Part shown: one piece after another, positions 34,458 through 44,345 of the stretch
Numbering within the stretch: the stretch's first letter is position 1
How the letters are laid out: each line of letters begins with the position of its first letter
NCBI GenBank assembly: GCA_016704305.1
Contig: JADJAL010000036.1
Span: forward strand, 1 to 64,000
DNA length: 64,000 nt
Source: Haliea sp.
Lineage (GTDB): Bacteria; Pseudomonadota; Gammaproteobacteria; Pseudomonadales; Halieaceae
Direction of reading: 5' to 3'
The notes under the pieces: model-generated
Told to the model about the DNA's origin: nothing
The model's input: the letters and a program-made list of their open reading frames with translations, nothing else
Databases searched by the model: none
Made by a program: the position numbers and the translations under genes

Positions 34458-35864
34458 ATGGCTAAAAAACATCGGGGCATGAAAGGCAGCGGACTGCCGC
34501 GCACACTCTCGGTGTCACTCGCCGGATTGCGCGCCGGCAGTGCGTTGGCCGTGGACAGCGTGATGCAGCGCGTGATGGGGCGAGGTCCGGATGACGAGGA
34601 TTCCGAGTTTGCCCGGCGCGAGGCGCGGCGCTTTGTGCAGGAACTTGGCAAACTCAAGGGCACCTACATCAAGATAGGCCAGATGCTGGCGCTGTTCGGC
34701 GACCAGTTTTTACCGCGGGTACTGGTCACCGCGCTGCGCGACCTGTCCGACCAGACCGAGGCGCTGCACTGGGATGCGCTGGAATCGTCGGTGCGCGACA
34801 GCCTCGGCGAGCGCTATGCGGAACTCGATATCGACCCGCAGGCGATTGCCGCCGCGTCATTGGCACAGGTGCACCTGGCCAGGATTCGCGCAAACGGCGA
34901 ATGGATCTGCCTGAAATTACAGTACCCGGGGCTGAGACAGGTCATCGACGGGGATTTTGACGCGGTGGTGCGCATGTTGTTGTTGGCGCGCTGGGTCAAG
35001 GCCGGGCGCGAACTGGACGATTGGCTGGAGTCGATGCGCGCCCATCTGCACAACGAGATCGATTACCGGCGCGAAGCGTCCTACACCTTGAAAATGCGTG
35101 CGCTGGTGGCGGGCGTGAAGCACGCGGCAGTGCGCTACCATGTGCCGGTGTTGTACCCCCAGTACTGCAGCGACTCGGTGCTGGCGATGGAATTCATTGA
35201 GGGCGTGCCGGTGGTGGACCCGGACGTCGCCGGGTTGTCACTGGAGCGTCGCAACGCGCTCGCCAAAGGCATGCTGGAATTGTTTTTCTACGAGGTGTAT
35301 GACTGGGGCCTGTTGCAGACCGATCCCAATATTGGCAATTACCTGCTGCGCCTCGACGACCGGCGCAAGAAAATGGCGCAGGATGAACTGGTGCTGCTGG
35401 ACTTTGGTTCCGTGCTCGAGTGTCCCGCTGATTTTCTTGGCCACTTGCGCCGTACCATCGACGCCGGACAGCGGCAGAACGTTCCCGAGTTGGTGGCGGG
35501 GTTGATCGGGCTGGGCTGCCTGCAAGCCGACGCCAGTGAAGACGGACGCAAACTGTTCGCTGATTTTTGCCTGCACCTGCTGGAACCGCTGCGGCCACCC
35601 GCGCAACTGCCAGCGCAATACCTCAATGCAAAGGGCGAATACCGTTGGGGAGAGTCGCAGTTGATGCGGCGTGCGGGGAAGCAGGCCGCACAGTCTGCCG
35701 TCAGCCGCCATTTCACCACACCCTCGCGGGATTTCGCGCTGATCGCGCGCAAGCTCACCGGCGTATTCAATTTTATCGTGGCACTGGATGCCGAATTCAA
35801 TGCGCATGACATGGTGCAAGCCCATATCCTGCGCTGGCGGGACAGAGAGCGACGTGGCGCGTAA
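34458..35864 (+). CDS. ABC1/UbiB-family atypical kinase (first copy)
   Basis: This is a 468-residue protein of the ABC1/AarF/UbiB/ADCK family, with the signature KxGQ motif in LKGTYIKIGQMLALFGDQFLP, the AAASLAQVH nucleotide-binding Ala-rich loop, invariant Lys in ICLKLQYPGL, catalytic QTDPNIGNYLL and metal-binding LLDFGSV. Family members support ubiquinone synthesis or lipid homeostasis and act as atypical ATPases/kinases. It is followed by an overlapping paralogue, an unusual tandem pair. It lacks the two C-terminal transmembrane helices of true UbiB. The target is unknown. Confidence 0.88.
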   Translation: MAKKHRGMKGSGLPRTLSVSLAGLRAGSALAVDSVMQRVMGRGPDDEDSEFARREARRFVQELGKLKGTYIKIGQMLALFGDQFLPRVLVTALRDLSDQTEALHWDALESSVRDSLGERYAELDIDPQAIAAASLAQVHLARIRANGEWICLKLQYPGLRQVIDGDFDAVVRMLLLARWVKAGRELDDWLESMRAHLHNEIDYRREASYTLKMRALVAGVKHAAVRYHVPVLYPQYCSDSVLAMEFIEGVPVVDPDVAGLSLERRNALAKGMLELFFYEVYDWGLLQTDPNIGNYLLRLDDRRKKMAQDELVLLDFGSVLECPADFLGHLRRTIDAGQRQNVPELVAGLIGLGCLQADASEDGRKLFADFCLHLLEPLRPPAQLPAQYLNAKGEYRWGESQLMRRAGKQAAQSAVSRHFTTPSRDFALIARKLTGVFNFIVALDAEFNAHDMVQAHILRWRDRERRGA

Positions 35865-37188
35865 AAAAAGTGATGGCAAGGATGACGAGGCTCGCGCTAT
35901 CCCCACCTCCCGTGCGGGTCGGCTGGCGAGCATGGCGCGCATGGCTGGCAGTGTCGCCGGCGGCATGCTGGCCGAGGGCACGCGGCAGTTGCGCGCCGGC
36001 AAGCGCCCGAAAGCGCGGGATATGCTGTTGACGCCAGGCAACGCCCGCCGCGTCGCGGAACAGTTGTCCACGATGCGAGGCGCCGCGATGAAGGTTGGGC
36101 AGATTTTGTCCATGGATACCGGCGAGTTCTTGCCGCGCGAGCTCGCCGATATCCTGGCGCGCCTGCGCGATGATGCCCGCTACATGCCGGCCGCACAGTT
36201 GCACAGCGTGATGCGTGAAGCCTACGGGCCTGAGTGGGAGTCTTTGTTCTACAACTTTACGACCAGGCCACTGGCCGCAGCGTCCATCGGACAGGTGCAC
36301 AAGACAATCTCCCCCGACGGTCGCGAGATCGTGCTGAAAGTGCAGTACCCCGGTGTCGTAGGCAGTATCGACAGCGACGTGGACAACATCGCCAGCCTGT
36401 TGCGCCTGTCAGGCCTGCTGCCCACCGGATTCGACTTACAGCCACTGCTGGATGACGCCAAACTCCAGCTCAAGGACGAGGCTGACTATCTCAAGGAGGC
36501 GGAGTTTCTGCAGGCGTTCGGCGATTTGCTCAGCGATGACAAGCGCTTTGTGCTCCCCGAGGTGCTGCCGGAACTGACGCACCGCAACGTGCTGGCGATG
36601 ACCTATGTCAGCGGCAGCCCGATCGATGCCATTATCGACCTGCCACAGGCAGAGCGCGATAGGGTGATGACCGCGCTGATCGAACTGATGCTGCTGGAAT
36701 TGTTCGAACTGCGCATGGTGCAGACGGACCCCAATTTCGCCAACTACCAGTACCGACGCCAAACCGGTGAGATCGTATTGCTGGACTTCGGCGCCACGCG
36801 CCGCTTCAAGGCCGGCTTCGTCAACAATTACAAGAAGCTCGCGCGTGCGGCGATCAAGGGAGATAAAGTAAAACTGGCAGCAGCGGCCGAGAAACTGGGC
36901 TTCGCGGTGGGCGATACCGACAGCGACTACCACGACGTGGTGTTACAGGTGCTGATGATTGCGCTGGAACCACTGCGCAATGATGCTCCCTACGATTTCG
37001 CCCGCTCCACCATGGCGCGCGATCTGTCCACGCTGGCGGAGAACGTGAGCGGCTACCGGGATTTTTGGCGCGCCCCACCGACCGATGCGGTCTACTTCCA
37101 CCGCAAGGTGGCGGGTATGTACCTGCTCGCAACGCGGCTCAAGGCGCGCGTCAACGTGTATCAACTGGTGCAGCGCTGGCTGGCCTGA
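35854..37188 (+). CDS. ABC1/UbiB-family atypical kinase (second copy)
   Basis: This is a 444-residue paralogue of the upstream gene, with GTG start at 35854 lying inside the last codons of that gene (11-base overlap), which implies coupling. Motifs: AAMKVGQILSMD (KxGQ), AAASIGQVHKT, IVLKVQYPGV, QTDPNFANYQY and VLLDFGATR. N-terminal basic residues (VARKKSDGK) precede a glycine/methionine-rich stretch MARMAGSVAGGMLAEGTRQL similar to COQ8-type leaders. Both copies are next to a wax-ester synthase and acyl-CoA dehydrogenases, pointing to lipid rather than ubiquinone metabolism; this is inference. Confidence 0.88.
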   Translation: MARKKSDGKDDEARAIPTSRAGRLASMARMAGSVAGGMLAEGTRQLRAGKRPKARDMLLTPGNARRVAEQLSTMRGAAMKVGQILSMDTGEFLPRELADILARLRDDARYMPAAQLHSVMREAYGPEWESLFYNFTTRPLAAASIGQVHKTISPDGREIVLKVQYPGVVGSIDSDVDNIASLLRLSGLLPTGFDLQPLLDDAKLQLKDEADYLKEAEFLQAFGDLLSDDKRFVLPEVLPELTHRNVLAMTYVSGSPIDAIIDLPQAERDRVMTALIELMLLELFELRMVQTDPNFANYQYRRQTGEIVLLDFGATRRFKAGFVNNYKKLARAAIKGDKVKLAAAAEKLGFAVGDTDSDYHDVVLQVLMIALEPLRNDAPYDFARSTMARDLSTLAENVSGYRDFWRAPPTDAVYFHRKVAGMYLLATRLKARVNVYQLVQRWLA

Positions 37189-37191
37189 GCG

Positions 37192-38643
37192 TTATTTACT
37201 GCGCGACTTTTTGCGCTTGCCCTTTTCTGACAGCGCGGCGTCGCGCAGCGCTTCAAAAGATTCCTGTAGGCAGTCGGCGTAAAACGCCGGGTCCGGCAGC
37301 ATGTCCCGGCACGCGGTGAACGACAGGTTGATGCTGCCCTTCTTGTCCTGCACGGAGCTGTAGACGATGTGGAACAAACCGACATTGGGCAGCAGTGGGC
37401 CGAGGCTGATGGAGTCGATCATCGCGGCGCCGCACATATAGAGCTGGAACGGCGCGCCCGGCACGTTCGTAACAATGGTATTGAACACGACACTGGCCTC
37501 GGCCAGCCCGGTGGCGCTGGCGGTGCGTATCGCCAGCGACAACACATTGCCCGGCATTACGTCGGTGAGGTCGACGGCAAAGCGCGGCCCCAGCGCTTCG
37601 GCATAGGCCTTGGCGGACAATGCCTCCTCGTGCACGGCGGCAAGTCGTTCGCAGGGGTCGGCGATGTCCGTGCGCAGCGCCACGTTCATGAAACCCACCA
37701 TGTTGCCGCCGGCGGCGCGCTCCTGCGCGGAGCGCACGTCGATGGGGCAGCCGGTGACCAGTGATTGCTCAGGCAATTCGCCCTTGCTCCCGAGATACTC
37801 GCGCAAACCGCCGGCCACGATGGTCAGCATCACGTCGTTGATCGTCGTGCCGGGCTGCGTATTCTTGATGGCCCGCAGCACCTCAAAGTCAAACTTTCGC
37901 GCCTCCACCACGCGGTGCCGTGAAATGCGCCCCTGGAAGCGGGTTTTCGGTTTGTCTTCCAGGTTGTGGAAATGTTTTTCCTGCTTGCCCTTGCGCAGGC
38001 GCATGAAGGTAGGGCCGGCCACTTTGAGCATGTCGAGCACCTGCCCGGGTTTGCGCCAGGCGTCCAGGTAGGCGCTGCCCAGCATCCTGGCCATGGAGGG
38101 TCGTTCGACAATCCACGGCGGCGCCTCGCCCACGTCGCGAGTCTCGGGGGTGAGGTCGTGCACGATGTTCATGAATTGCGTGCCAGTGGCGCCGTCCATC
38201 GCGCAGTGGTGGACTTTCATCAGCAGCGCGAAACACCCGGGCGGATAGCCCGCAAGATTGTTCAGGCCCTCGATGACATAGATTTCCCACATCGGCTTGT
38301 CGCGACGCAGCGGCTGTGAATGGATGCGCGCCGTCATTATGCACAACTGGCGCCAGTCGCCAGGCTTGGGCAGCGCGATATGGCGCACGTGGTATTCCAG
38401 GTCAAAGTCCGGGTCCTTGACCCAATAGGGGCGGCCCAGGTTGTAGGGCACGAAGGCCAGTTTGCGACGGAATATCGGCGACAGGTGGACGCGGCTGCGC
38501 AGCATGTCGAGTATCTGCTTGAAGCGCACTTTGCCGTTCGGCGCGGTGGACTGGTCGTAGATGGTCACTCCGCCGATGTGTTGCGGCAAGCCGTCCAACT
38601 CGGCGTGCAGGAACATTGCGTCCTGCCCGGATAACTGTTGCAT
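37192..38643 (-). CDS. Wax ester synthase / diacylglycerol acyltransferase (WS/DGAT)
   Basis: This 483-residue bifunctional acyltransferase makes wax esters or triacylglycerol from acyl-CoA for storage. The catalytic HHxxxDG motif is HHCAMDG (145-151), the N-terminal LSGQDAMFLHAE is typical, and the C-terminal VTNVPGAPFQLYMCGA (seen as IVTNVPG) matches the conserved ND/TNVPG region. Length fits the 450-490 residue family. It is convergent with the ABC1 pair (three-base gap between stops), so expression may be separately controlled. Storage lipid synthesis fits the surrounding acyl-CoA enzymes and marine hydrocarbon or fatty-acid users. Confidence 0.93.
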   Translation of the reverse strand: MQQLSGQDAMFLHAELDGLPQHIGGVTIYDQSTAPNGKVRFKQILDMLRSRVHLSPIFRRKLAFVPYNLGRPYWVKDPDFDLEYHVRHIALPKPGDWRQLCIMTARIHSQPLRRDKPMWEIYVIEGLNNLAGYPPGCFALLMKVHHCAMDGATGTQFMNIVHDLTPETRDVGEAPPWIVERPSMARMLGSAYLDAWRKPGQVLDMLKVAGPTFMRLRKGKQEKHFHNLEDKPKTRFQGRISRHRVVEARKFDFEVLRAIKNTQPGTTINDVMLTIVAGGLREYLGSKGELPEQSLVTGCPIDVRSAQERAAGGNMVGFMNVALRTDIADPCERLAAVHEEALSAKAYAEALGPRFAVDLTDVMPGNVLSLAIRTASATGLAEASVVFNTIVTNVPGAPFQLYMCGAAMIDSISLGPLLPNVGLFHIVYSSVQDKKGSINLSFTACRDMLPDPAFYADCLQESFEALRDAALSEKGKRKKSRSK

Positions 38644-38797
38644 ACACGCTTCTCGCTTATTTGCTGTTATTAGTGTTCAGCATACGTGCATGATCGCTGG
38701 TGTCAACTGAGGCGCAAACACCCAGGCCCAAACGCGTGGTAATAAAAAGGCACCACCTGCCCGATGAAGCTGGACAGGCAGTGCCGGAGTGTTCCCG

Positions 38798-40024
38798 TCA
38801 ATTGGCGGGAACGACCTGGGGATTTTCGCTGGCCTCCTCTTTGCGTATGCGCAAGACCAGCGGTATCAGCACCACTGCGATCACTGGCGTAAAGATTGCC
38901 GCCAGCAAAAGCAGCGTCGAGGTTACGCCAAAGCGATCCAGCGCATACCCCAACAACGGGCCGGTGCCGATGAAGATCGCCCGCACCGCAAGGCTGACCA
39001 GTGAGTTGACGGTGGCGCGGAAATGGCCCGGCACCCGTCGATTCAGCGCCTCATAAAACAGGCTCATGCTGAGACCCCGCGATACCTGCAGCGCAAACCC
39101 GAACATCACGCCGATCCAGCCGGCGCCCAGCGCCATGCCGAGCAAACCCAGCACGGGCAGCACGCCGATGAGGCACAGCAGGCGGTGCGTGCCGAGGCGC
39201 TGTTCCAACGCGCTGGCGTAGTTCGCCGAGACGCTCACGACCAGTGCAAACGCCGCCCAGATATAGCCGTACCACTCGATGGGCACGCCCTGGAATTCCC
39301 AGTATTTCTGGTAGATCCAGAAAACGTACACCGCCAGCAAGCCAAACGCCGCGATTGCGAAAGCCGTCCACAACACCACGGGCTTGCCGAACAGCAGTAA
39401 CTCCAGGATGGAGCGCGCATTGCCGCCGTGGCTGGTTTCAAGCCGCGGACGCGGTACTTCCACCAGAGCGAACGCCAGCACCAGCGGTACCAAACCGATC
39501 GCAAGCTGCGCGATAACGACGGCGTCGAGCGACCAGAACAGCAGCACGCTGGCGACGATGCCGGCTATGCCGGAGGCCGCCGCTTCAATCGAGATCAGGC
39601 GGCTGAGCGATTTGCCGGCGCCCGCGCCGTGCTCGGATCCCTGCTCCTGCAAATACATTTCTGTGTCGTACAGCAACGCGAGATCCGCTCCGGAAATGAG
39701 GCTGAAGCCCAGTCCGAGAATGGCCTCGAACACCAGGAAATCCACAAAGCTGTCCGCCCACAACAGGTACACGAACCCGAGCGCAAACAACACGGAGCCC
39801 AGCAGTATCGCGCGGCGGCGACCCCACATGTCGGCGATGTACCCGGACGGCACTTCAAACAGCGCGATGGTCAGCGCGAATAGCGCCTGTGTCTGCAGTA
39901 CCTGGTTCATCGACAGGTCGTGACCCTGCAGCAACGGCACGAAGACGGGGTTGATCACCATGAAGCTGTTAAAAAATCCCAGCAGGTAGATGTTGCGAAT
40001 ATTGTTGTGCAATGACTTGTTCAC
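38798..40024 (-). CDS. MFS transporter
   Basis: This is a 408-residue major facilitator with 12 predicted helices and the MFS loop 2-3 motif in the first half (GYIADMWGRRRAILLGSVLF). The N-terminus starts with few charges (MNKSLHNNIRNIYLLGFFNSF), and a central cytoplasmic loop lies near residues 190-215. The sequence is of the Gly-poor set with unknown substrate; it may export a small molecule. The start is a GTG with AAGGA close upstream. A tiny ORF plus terminator lies just upstream on the same strand. Confidence 0.87.
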   Translation of the reverse strand: MNKSLHNNIRNIYLLGFFNSFMVINPVFVPLLQGHDLSMNQVLQTQALFALTIALFEVPSGYIADMWGRRRAILLGSVLFALGFVYLLWADSFVDFLVFEAILGLGFSLISGADLALLYDTEMYLQEQGSEHGAGAGKSLSRLISIEAAASGIAGIVASVLLFWSLDAVVIAQLAIGLVPLVLAFALVEVPRPRLETSHGGNARSILELLLFGKPVVLWTAFAIAAFGLLAVYVFWIYQKYWEFQGVPIEWYGYIWAAFALVVSVSANYASALEQRLGTHRLLCLIGVLPVLGLLGMALGAGWIGVMFGFALQVSRGLSMSLFYEALNRRVPGHFRATVNSLVSLAVRAIFIGTGPLLGYALDRFGVTSTLLLLAAIFTPVIAVVLIPLVLRIRKEEASENPQVVPAN

Positions 40025-40081
40025 TTTCCTTGTCCCTTTGTGTCCGGGACCCTGAAAGCGGAGGAATTTTTCTAGGGGAAT

Positions 40082-40122
40082 AAAAAAGGCCTCCGGAATC
40101 AGGGTTCTCGGAGGCCTTTTTT
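40082..40122. terminator. Bidirectional intrinsic terminator
   Basis: The stem GGCCTCCG (40088-40095) pairs with CGGAGGCC (40109-40116) around a 13-base loop, flanked by A6 on the left and T6 on the right, so it works on either strand. It lies 15 bases past the stop of the small minus-strand ORF at 40137-40244, the only candidate gene it could end, since the flanking large genes point away from it. Confidence 0.85.
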
Positions 40123-40136
40123 AAAGAGTATTTACT

Positions 40137-40244
40137 TCAAGTGCTTCCAAAACCCTCGCGGTCCGCCCACAGGCGCGCCGCCGGCATCACGACGATGACG
40201 TCGTGGCGCTTATAGGTACTTGCCTGTGTAAATGCGGTGGCCAT
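40137..40244 (-). CDS. Candidate 35-residue peptide gene
   Basis: This is a minus-strand ORF of 35 codons starting MATAFTQAST and ending DREGFGST, with a hydrophobic middle (VIVVMPAARLW). It was found by reading the bases upstream of the strong terminator, which otherwise has no gene to serve. There is no strong ribosome site (AAGTGA about seven bases before the ATG), and no family is recognised. It could be a secreted or modified peptide, a leader peptide for the downstream MFS gene, or chance. Its position (ORF, terminator, then exporter-type MFS) is what makes it worth listing. Confidence 0.35.
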   Translation of the reverse strand: MATAFTQASTYKRHDVIVVMPAARLWADREGFGST

Positions 40245-40541
40245 GGTGTTCACTTAAAAGTTAATAAAATACGGTGTGCCTGATGGCAGGCGGGCATAAT
40301 GCTCGCCGCTGTCCAGCGCGTCAATCAAAGAATGCCAAACGTGGAAAAATTCACAGTCGCGGTGCACGGCGGCATGGGCAAGGCACACCCTTGGCGCTGC
40401 TGAACGATGGCCATGGTGTTGCTATCTGCGGTATCATCGGCGCCTGCGATAGCACGCCCTCCAGTGCTGCCCTACCATCAAAAACCCATAACAATGGTGC
40501 GAGTATGCGAAATAGTTTGACCCGACTGGTGCGCAAGTTTA
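40245..40541. other. Intergenic region upstream of the M19-like gene
   Basis: No supported gene lies here. It contains the likely promoters of the small leftward ORF and of the rightward lipoprotein gene. A CATAAT -10-like hexamer follows a small GCCTG/CAGGC hairpin near 40280-40305. GGCCATGGTGTT occurs at both 40239-40250 and 40407-40418, the second copy opening another short leftward frame without support. Confidence 0.35.
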
Positions 40542-42857
40542 TTGGCGTTGGCCGTTGCTGCCTGCAGCGACAGCAATAACAACAATCAGGCCGGGACACC
40601 CATCGTGGTGCCGCGCCCTCCGCCCCCTCCGCCCGTGGTGCCGCCCGATGAAAATTCGGTGTTTGCGGTGGCCAATGGTTGCTATGCCATTTCGTCGGAT
40701 GGCGGCGAGAACTTTATGTCGACACTTGATCATCTGGAGGATGGACCGGACACCCTCTTTGCTGCGGAAAGCGGCCTGACGCTTGATGAGACGCCCGGCC
40801 CCAGCCGCTTTCTGCTGCGACCGTCTGATCTGGGCAAATACCTGTTGTACGATCACCGCGCGCTTTACCTGACCGCGGCTGGGCAGCAGCTTCTGGCCCA
40901 GGGCGCGCTCGCGTCGGATATCAGCGAAGTCGATGGCAAGGTCGTGGTTCAGGATCGTTTGCAGTCCGAGGGCGAATGGCGCTTGCTGGCCGCCCCCGAC
41001 GCCAAATTCCTGTTGCAGCACATCCAGTCGGGCAACTATATCGGCGCGGATGGCGCCATGGTGGCCGAGGCTGATGCCGCGGCGCTGACATTCTCCCGGC
41101 AGACCGATTGCGCGGTCTTTCCGGAACTTTCCGTCGACGCAACCGGCGAGGTGAGTGTTACAGAGTTTGACGACGGCTCGCTGTTTGGCTTTGTCGAAGA
41201 GCATTCCCACCTGTTCACCAATCGGGCGTTTGGCGGCGGTGGTGTCTTCCACGGTGCGCCCTTCCATCCGCTGGGTGTGGAGCATGCGCTGCCAAGCTGT
41301 GAACTGAACCATGGCGAGGACGGGCGCAAGGATTTCATGGGCGCGACGTTTAATGAAGGCGTGGGTGACTTCAATGATCTTCTGCCCGCCATCGCAGCCG
41401 GCATTCTGCCAAAGAAAGATCACGATACCGAGGGCTATCCGACGTTCACCGCATGGCCGGCGGCGCCGAGCAGCGCCACGCACCAGGTGCAGTATTACAA
41501 GTGGCTGGAGCGCGCCTACCTGTCGGGGCTGCGATTGCTGGTGCAACACGCCACCACCAACCAGGTGTTATGCCAGTTGGTCACCGGCATTGGCGCCAAC
41601 CCCAAGCGCTACGACTGTAACGACATGGTCGCAGTGGACAGGATCATTGAGGATACCTATGCGCTGGAGCGCTACGTCGATGCACTTTCAGGCGGCCCCG
41701 GCAAAGGCTGGTTCCGCATTGTGTTCAGCCCTGCCGAGGCCAGGGAACAGATCAAGGCCGGCAAGCTGGCCGTGGTGCTCGGCATAGAGACTTCCGACCT
41801 GTTCGACTGCTTCCTGGTGCCACATGGCGGGTTCAGCAAATGCACGCCGGAAACTGTGGTGGCGAAGCTGGATGAATACCATAAAAAGGGTGTGCGCGTG
41901 CTGTTTCCAGTGCACAAATTTGACAACGCATTTTCCGCTGGCGATGGCGACAGGCGGGTGAGCGATGTCGGCAATTTTGGCCACACCGGTCACTATTCCA
42001 ACTTCACGTTGTGCCCGCCCGACCTGCTCACGTTCGACGGCGGATTCGACAGCGGCGGCCTGAACTTTGCGAATCTCAACCAGCCGCGCGACGTTTACGA
42101 TTCGCCGCCACCGTTTGACATGGGTGGCTTCGATGCCAACCCGGTCGGCGCGCTGTTGCCACATCTGGCGCTGTTGGGCGGTGGAAAGCTGGTGGGCGAG
42201 TACTGCCAGAACCACGGCTTTACCGATCTGGGTGAATTCCTGGTGATGGAAATGATGAAGCGCGGCATGGTGATCGAGGTCGATCACTTGCCGAGAAGGA
42301 GCTACAAACGCGCCTTCGAGATGCTCGTCGAGAACGATTATCCTGCCATCGGCAGTCACGGCCGCAACAACGGCGGCTTACTGTACGAACTGGGTGGTAT
42401 GTCCAAGTTCAATTTTGGCCGCTGTCGCTCAGCTGAAGAGCCCGCCACGATGGCGAACAGCCTGCGGAGTCGTGTCGAGAAGATGCGCGAGGTCGGCGCC
42501 TTCGAGGCGGAAGGCTTCGGTTTTGACCTCAACGGCTTTGCCGGCGCGTCGGGGCCACGCTTTGGTGAGAACGCCCATTGCGCCGATCCGCAGACTGACG
42601 AGGGCATCACCTATCCCTTTACGTCCTATGCCGGTGATATCACCCTGCAGCAGCCGGTGGTGGGCAATCGCACGCTGGATTTCAACACTGAGGGCATGGT
42701 GCACCTGGGGCTGGTCGCGGAACTGATCGAAGATGCGCGCCGCGACGGTGTGACCGACGAGGACCTGGAACCGCTGTTCAAATCAGCCGAGGGTTACATC
42801 CGCGTGTGGGAGAAATCGGAGCGCAGGGCGGCCGAGTTAGCCCAGGCGACGGAGTAA
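40505..42857 (+). CDS. Amidohydrolase/M19 dipeptidase-like lipoprotein, signal peptide frameshifted
   Basis: This exported protein of about 780 residues belongs to the metal-dependent amidohydrolase type. The N-terminal lipoprotein signal (ALAVAACSDSNNNN) is in frame with the rest, but the only good start, ATG 40505 (MRNSLTRLVRKF), is out of frame by one base at about 40541; one extra base there is the simplest explanation. A beta-rich region follows to residue ~210; the metal-binding EEHSHLFTN (HxH) then begins the barrel, with VLGIETSDLFD, VIEVDHLPRRSYKRAF and PAIGSHGRN resembling the membrane dipeptidase (M19) barrel ends. The substrate is unknown. As written only a TTG at 40542 opens the frame. 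Confidence 0.75.
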
Positions 42858-42981
42858 GATTCCGCTCAGGGCGGTCGGTGCCTGAACTGGCGCCGACCGC
42901 CTCCAGTTCAAAGCCCTTGTTGGTCGTGCCCTCGGCGGCGCGCTGGGGGATGCTCTTATGCGGGCGTCGCCGCCTGCAGTG

Positions 42982-44247
42982 TCAGGCGACAGTCATATCG
43001 CCGGCTGGCTGACACTCTTTCGATATCGCATGTATCAGTAACATCAGCGCCTTGATGTGCGGCCCCAGCACGAGTTTGCCGGTGTTCATCAGGCTGACTG
43101 CAATGTCCCGCTGCGGGTCTGCCCAGCACACGATATTGGCGTAGCCGAGGTGGCCGAATGCGAATTGCGAATCCAGGCCGTACATGCCCACGGGCGAGCC
43201 GCCCAGCATAAACCCCGCGCTGTAGCGCATCGGCAGCAGGAGTGACCGGTCCAGGTGGAATCCGCCCAGTGATCGGGTCGCCTGGTGTACCGTAAGGGGA
43301 TCGAGAATTTGCTTGCCCTGCCAGCGGCCCTTGTCCAGCAACATCTGGTAGAACCGGCTCACTTCCTCGGCGGTCGCATACAGGTTGGCGGACGGCACGA
43401 TCGCGCTGTAAAAGCGCGGGTCGTTGGTCATCTCAACCGCCGTGTCAGGATGCGTCCCCAACACCGTGGCGAGCGCCCGATTCACCAGCGAACTGTTCAA
43501 GCCAGTGGTGGTATTGAGTGCGGCACGCGCCTGGTCGCGTTTACTCAACCCGTAGCTGAAATAGCGCATGCCCATCGGCTTGCTGATGTAGCGCTGCAGG
43601 TATTGCTGCGCGTCCAGGCCGGTCGTCACCTTGATCAGTTCGTTGAATATAAAGCCCGAGGTCAGCGTGTGGTAACCCTGGGAGCGGCCTTCGGAGTCGG
43701 TGGATGCCGATGCGCAGATCATCGCTGTCGCCGCATCGTGATCGAATAGCAGGTTGACATCCGTGTCTGGCGGGAGTTTGGCAATGCCGCTGCGGTGGGT
43801 GAGCAGTTGCCACAGCGTGATGCTGCCCTTGCCATTGGCCGCGAACGCGGGCAGGTAATAACTCACCGGGTAGAGCAGGTTGACCTTGCCCTGCTCCGCC
43901 AGCAGGTGAACGAGCACGGCAGTGACCGCCTTGGACGCAGAGAACAGGCAGATCGGCGTGTCGAGAGAGGCGATCTTGTCCTCGCGGTAATGACCGAGGC
44001 TGCGGTTGAGTACGATCTCGCCCCTGCGCCGCAGGCACAGCGACAGCAGCGGATAGACACCCGAGCGGTACAGTTCTTCGCACGCCTCCCAGATACGCGC
44101 CACCGATTCGGTAGTGAGATCGGCGCGCGCCGGATCCACTTCAGTGGCGCTGTCGACATCGCAGACGGTTGCCAGGTCCCGTGGCACGGGCACGGTTCGA
44201 AATAGCTTGCGACGGAGACCGTCGCGGTAGTGGGCACGCTTGTTCAT
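42982..44247 (-). CDS. Serine hydrolase, beta-lactamase/EstB family
   Basis: This is a 421-residue class C beta-lactamase-fold esterase/peptidase. The active-site SxxK is SASK (103-106), followed by THRSGIAKLPP, the Tyr motif region QGYHTLTSGFI, and a late FGHLGYANIV in place of the KTG triad strand. No signal peptide is visible, so it is probably a cytosolic esterase of the EstB/lipid-metabolism group rather than an antibiotic-resistance enzyme. The ATG at 44247 was preferred to the TTG frame start at 44268. The neighbourhood of lipases and wax ester genes favours ester substrates. Confidence 0.87.
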   Translation of the reverse strand: MNKRAHYRDGLRRKLFRTVPVPRDLATVCDVDSATEVDPARADLTTESVARIWEACEELYRSGVYPLLSLCLRRRGEIVLNRSLGHYREDKIASLDTPICLFSASKAVTAVLVHLLAEQGKVNLLYPVSYYLPAFAANGKGSITLWQLLTHRSGIAKLPPDTDVNLLFDHDAATAMICASASTDSEGRSQGYHTLTSGFIFNELIKVTTGLDAQQYLQRYISKPMGMRYFSYGLSKRDQARAALNTTTGLNSSLVNRALATVLGTHPDTAVEMTNDPRFYSAIVPSANLYATAEEVSRFYQMLLDKGRWQGKQILDPLTVHQATRSLGGFHLDRSLLLPMRYSAGFMLGGSPVGMYGLDSQFAFGHLGYANIVCWADPQRDIAVSLMNTGKLVLGPHIKALMLLIHAISKECQPAGDMTVA

Positions 44248-44345
44248 GGGGTATCCAGGTATGCGCAAATTGGACTTGGGGTAGTTGGCACAGTGTGAGT
44301 CAGCTTTTTTGTACGCCGCAGTAGCGATCTATACATGCGCGCCGT

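Noticed and set aside
40274..40579. 101-codon plus-strand frame running into the M19-like gene
   Set aside because: Its last part (from ATG 40505) is the out-of-frame start of the lipoprotein signal; the upstream part has no features.
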